Below the pieces are notes generated by a model. It saw only the letters and a program-made list of their open reading frames with translations, did no database searches and was not told the DNA's origin. From Actinophytocola sp044466355 (GTDB lineage Bacteria; Actinomycetota; Actinomycetes; Mycobacteriales; Pseudonocardiaceae), in NCBI RefSeq assembly GCF_044466355.1, contig NZ_JBITMQ010000012.1, forward strand, positions 186,001 through 250,000: a stretch of DNA of 64,000 nt, given 5' to 3'. The position numbers were made by a program, and so were the translations under genes. Numbering within the stretch: position 1 is the first letter of the stretch; the number at the start of each line of letters is the position of its first letter. Positions 62,302 to 64,000 of this stretch are shown here, piece by piece.

Positions 62302-62508
62302 GTGGCGACGAACACGTACACGGTGACCGGCATGACCTGCGAGCACTGCGTCGGCGCGGTGCGCGGCGAGGTCTCGCGGATCCCGGGCGTCACTGACGTC
62401 CAGGTCGACCTCTCGACCGGGCAGGTCACGGTGACCAGCGACGCACCCGTCGACGTCGAGGCCGTCCGCGCCTCCGTCGACGAGGCCGGTTACGAACTGG
62501 CGAGCTGA
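62302..62508 (+). CDS. copZ: copper chaperone CopZ-like HMA protein
   Basis: 68 aa HMA domain. MTCEHCVGAV gives Cys13 and Cys16 that bind Cu(I); VDLSTGQVTVTSDAPVD completes the fold. It hands copper to the CopA encoded downstream. GTG start with GGAG upstream. First of the copper operon. Confidence 0.93.
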   Translation: MATNTYTVTGMTCEHCVGAVRGEVSRIPGVTDVQVDLSTGQVTVTSDAPVDVEAVRASVDEAGYELAS

Positions 62509-62510
62509 CC

Positions 62511-63419
62511 GTGCACCCCGCGGCGAAGCTCGGCGGTCTTGTCCTGGTCGTGGCGGCCGTGTTCGGCGCCGCCTACGGGATCGGCAAGGTCGTGGGGCCC
62601 GTCGCGGCCGAGCCGAAGCCCGAGGCCGCCGCGCACGAGGGGATGGGCGGCGGCGAGCAGGACGCGGGCCACGGTGACGGTCATGCCGCCGTCGTGCCCA
62701 CGGGCCTGCAGGTCAGCGAGGGTGGCGTCACGCTCGACGTGCTGACCGACGGGGTCGTCGCCGGGCGTGGCACCGACTTCGCGTTCCGGATCCTCGGCGA
62801 GGACGGGCACGCGGTCACGGACTTCCAGCCCACGCACGACAAGCTGATGCACCTGATCGTCGCGCGCCGCGACCTGTCCGGGTTCCAGCACGTGCACCCC
62901 GAGATGGCCGCCGACGGGACGTGGCGCGTACCGCTGACCTTCGCGGCCGCGGGCGACCACCGGGTGTTCGCCGACTTCCAGCTCGCGGACGAGGACGAGG
63001 GCCACACCCTCGGCGTCGACGTGCCGGTCACCGGGGCCTACCAGCCGGTGCCGCTGCCGCCCGCCGCGTTGACGGCCACGGTCGGGGAGTACCGGGTGAC
63101 GTTGAGCGGCACGCTCACACCGGGCACCACCAGCAAGCTCACCCTGTCGGTCGACAGGGGCGGGGAGCCCGTCACCGACCTGCAGCCCTACCTCGCCGCC
63201 TATGGCCACCTCATCGCGTTGCGCCAGGGCGACCTCGCCTACCTGCACGTCCACCCCGACGGCGAACCCGGAGACGGGAAGACGAGGCCGGGGCCGAACA
63301 TCGTCTTCTACGCCGAGGTCCCCAGCGCGGGCACCTACCGGCTGTACCTGGACTTCAAGCACGGCGACGTCGTGGCGACCGCGGAGTTCACCGCCGTCGC
63401 CGGCGGGCACGGGCACTAG
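62511..63419 (+). CDS. exported copper-resistance-associated protein
   Basis: 302 aa. N-terminal anchor GLVLVVAAVFGAAYGIGKVV, then a His/Gly/Met-rich stretch (HEGMGGGEQDAGHGDGH). Two beta-sandwich repeats follow, each with a H.HP motif (FQHVHPEMAADGTW; YLHVHPDGEPG). It is common next to actinobacterial copA genes and likely binds copper outside the membrane. GTG start two nt after copZ stop. Confidence 0.8.
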   Translation: MHPAAKLGGLVLVVAAVFGAAYGIGKVVGPVAAEPKPEAAAHEGMGGGEQDAGHGDGHAAVVPTGLQVSEGGVTLDVLTDGVVAGRGTDFAFRILGEDGHAVTDFQPTHDKLMHLIVARRDLSGFQHVHPEMAADGTWRVPLTFAAAGDHRVFADFQLADEDEGHTLGVDVPVTGAYQPVPLPPAALTATVGEYRVTLSGTLTPGTTSKLTLSVDRGGEPVTDLQPYLAAYGHLIALRQGDLAYLHVHPDGEPGDGKTRPGPNIVFYAEVPSAGTYRLYLDFKHGDVVATAEFTAVAGGHGH

Positions 63420-63427
63420 GAGGGCAC

Positions 63428-64000
63428 ATGGCCACCGACCAGGTCGAGCTGGTGATCGGCGGCATGACCTGTGCGTCGTGCGCGGCCAGGATCGAGAAGA
63501 AGCTCAACCGCATGGACGGCGTCGAGGCGAGCGTCAACTACGCCACCGAGAAGGCCCTGGTCCGCGGCACCGCGGCCACCGAGGACCTCATCGCGACGGT
63601 CGAGAAGCTCGGCTACACCGCCGCCCTCCCGGCCCCGCCCAAGGCCGAGGAGCCCGAGGAGCCGCACGACGTCGAGCTGCGGTCGCTGCGCACCCGGTTG
63701 CTGGTCGGCGCGGTGCTCACGATCCCGGTCGTGGCGATGTCGATGGTCCAGGCGTTCCAGTTCGAGTACTGGCAGTGGGCGTCGCTCGTGCTCACCGCGC
63801 CCGTGGTCGTCTGGGGTGCGCTGCCGTTCCACCGCGCCGCCTGGGTGAACGCCCGGCACGGCGCGGCGACCATGGACACCCTGATCTCCATCGGCACGCT
63901 GACCGCGTTCGGGTGGTCGCTGTACGCCCTGTTCCTCGGCACGGCGGGCATCCCCGGCATGGAGCACCCGTTCCGGATCACCATCGAGCGCACCGGCGGC
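63428..64000 (+). CDS. copA: copper-translocating P1B-type ATPase, N-terminal part
   Basis: Partial: 191 codons to the window edge. HMA domain with GGMTCASCAARIEKKLNRMD (Cys15, Cys18), then membrane helices starting RLLVGAVLTIPVVAMSMV and MDTLISIGTLTAFGWSLYAL. The CPC, DKTGT and ATP domains lie outside the window. It exports Cu(I). ATG 63428 has AGGAGGG. Confidence 0.93.
   Translation, partial: MATDQVELVIGGMTCASCAARIEKKLNRMDGVEASVNYATEKALVRGTAATEDLIATVEKLGYTAALPAPPKAEEPEEPHDVELRSLRTRLLVGAVLTIPVVAMSMVQAFQFEYWQWASLVLTAPVVVWGALPFHRAAWVNARHGAATMDTLISIGTLTAFGWSLYALFLGTAGIPGMEHPFRITIERTGG

Overview
The window is a very GC-rich bacterial chromosome segment. Its gene families (a SARP/AfsR regulator with NB-ARC and TPR domains, an StrR-type ParB-fold regulator, a CseB/CseC-like two-component pair, GAF-ANTAR and DUF5313 proteins) and its frequent GTG starts with 4-nt start/stop overlaps point to an actinomycete. 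Pseudonocardiales (Actinosynnema/Lentzea/Saccharothrix type) is my inference from gene content and repeat style, not a measured placement. I saw no rRNA, tRNA, CRISPR array, insertion sequence or phage gene.

Layout. 0.1-6.4 kb: an LCP cell-wall ligase, divergent from a lipoprotein / response regulator / histidine kinase / DinB operon, then a fused permease. 6.4-14.6 kb: a DUF559-type protein and a Wadjet type II-like operon (jetC, jetB, jetA) with no jetD beside it. 14.7-25.7 kb: a SARP regulator, the ohr/ohrR peroxide module, an MMPL exporter, an StrR-like regulator, a CmpX-like membrane protein and small proteins. 26.0-36.2 kb: an MHS-family transporter and a glycogen-to-trehalose block (treX-treY-treZ, malQ). 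36.3-38.3 kb: endonuclease V, a small protein and a GNAT enzyme. 38.3-47.0 kb: a DeoR-regulated catabolic operon with two FGGY kinases, a 2-hydroxyacid dehydrogenase, a histidine phosphatase and an ABC importer. 47.0-62.2 kb: mixed single genes (MarR, PPOX, DUF899, SRPBCC, P450, DNA ligase, DUF2252, STAS, GAF-ANTAR, glycosyltransferases, Ca2+/H+ antiporter, aminoglycoside-phosphotransferase-like kinase, EEP nuclease). 62.2-64.0 kb: a copper operon (CopZ, an exported copper-linked protein, a CopA that runs off the end).

The most unusual content is a set of dispersed repeats placed tightly against, or inside, genes. (1) Arrays built on about 22-bp CGCGAGTCGCG units around a long hairpin occur four times. 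Two fill convergent gaps from stop codon to stop codon, one extends endonuclease V at its C-terminus, and one inside the ABC operon is itself an open 101-codon frame overlapping both neighbours. (2) A 113-bp element occurs twice at about 95% identity, each time running exactly from one stop codon to the next start codon, once between regulator and kinase and once between jetA and jetB. (3) A 45-53 bp element flanks the DUF559 gene in opposite orientations. (4) A repeat carrying a GTCGGTG-N8-TAnnCT promoter-like core lies upstream of the MHS transporter and three times inside an in-frame insertion in treY. (5) The palindrome GGAGAGCGCTCTCC recurs, mostly inside sugar-metabolism genes.

The best candidates for a new system are the jetD-less Wadjet-like operon and the translated repeat array in the sugar operon.
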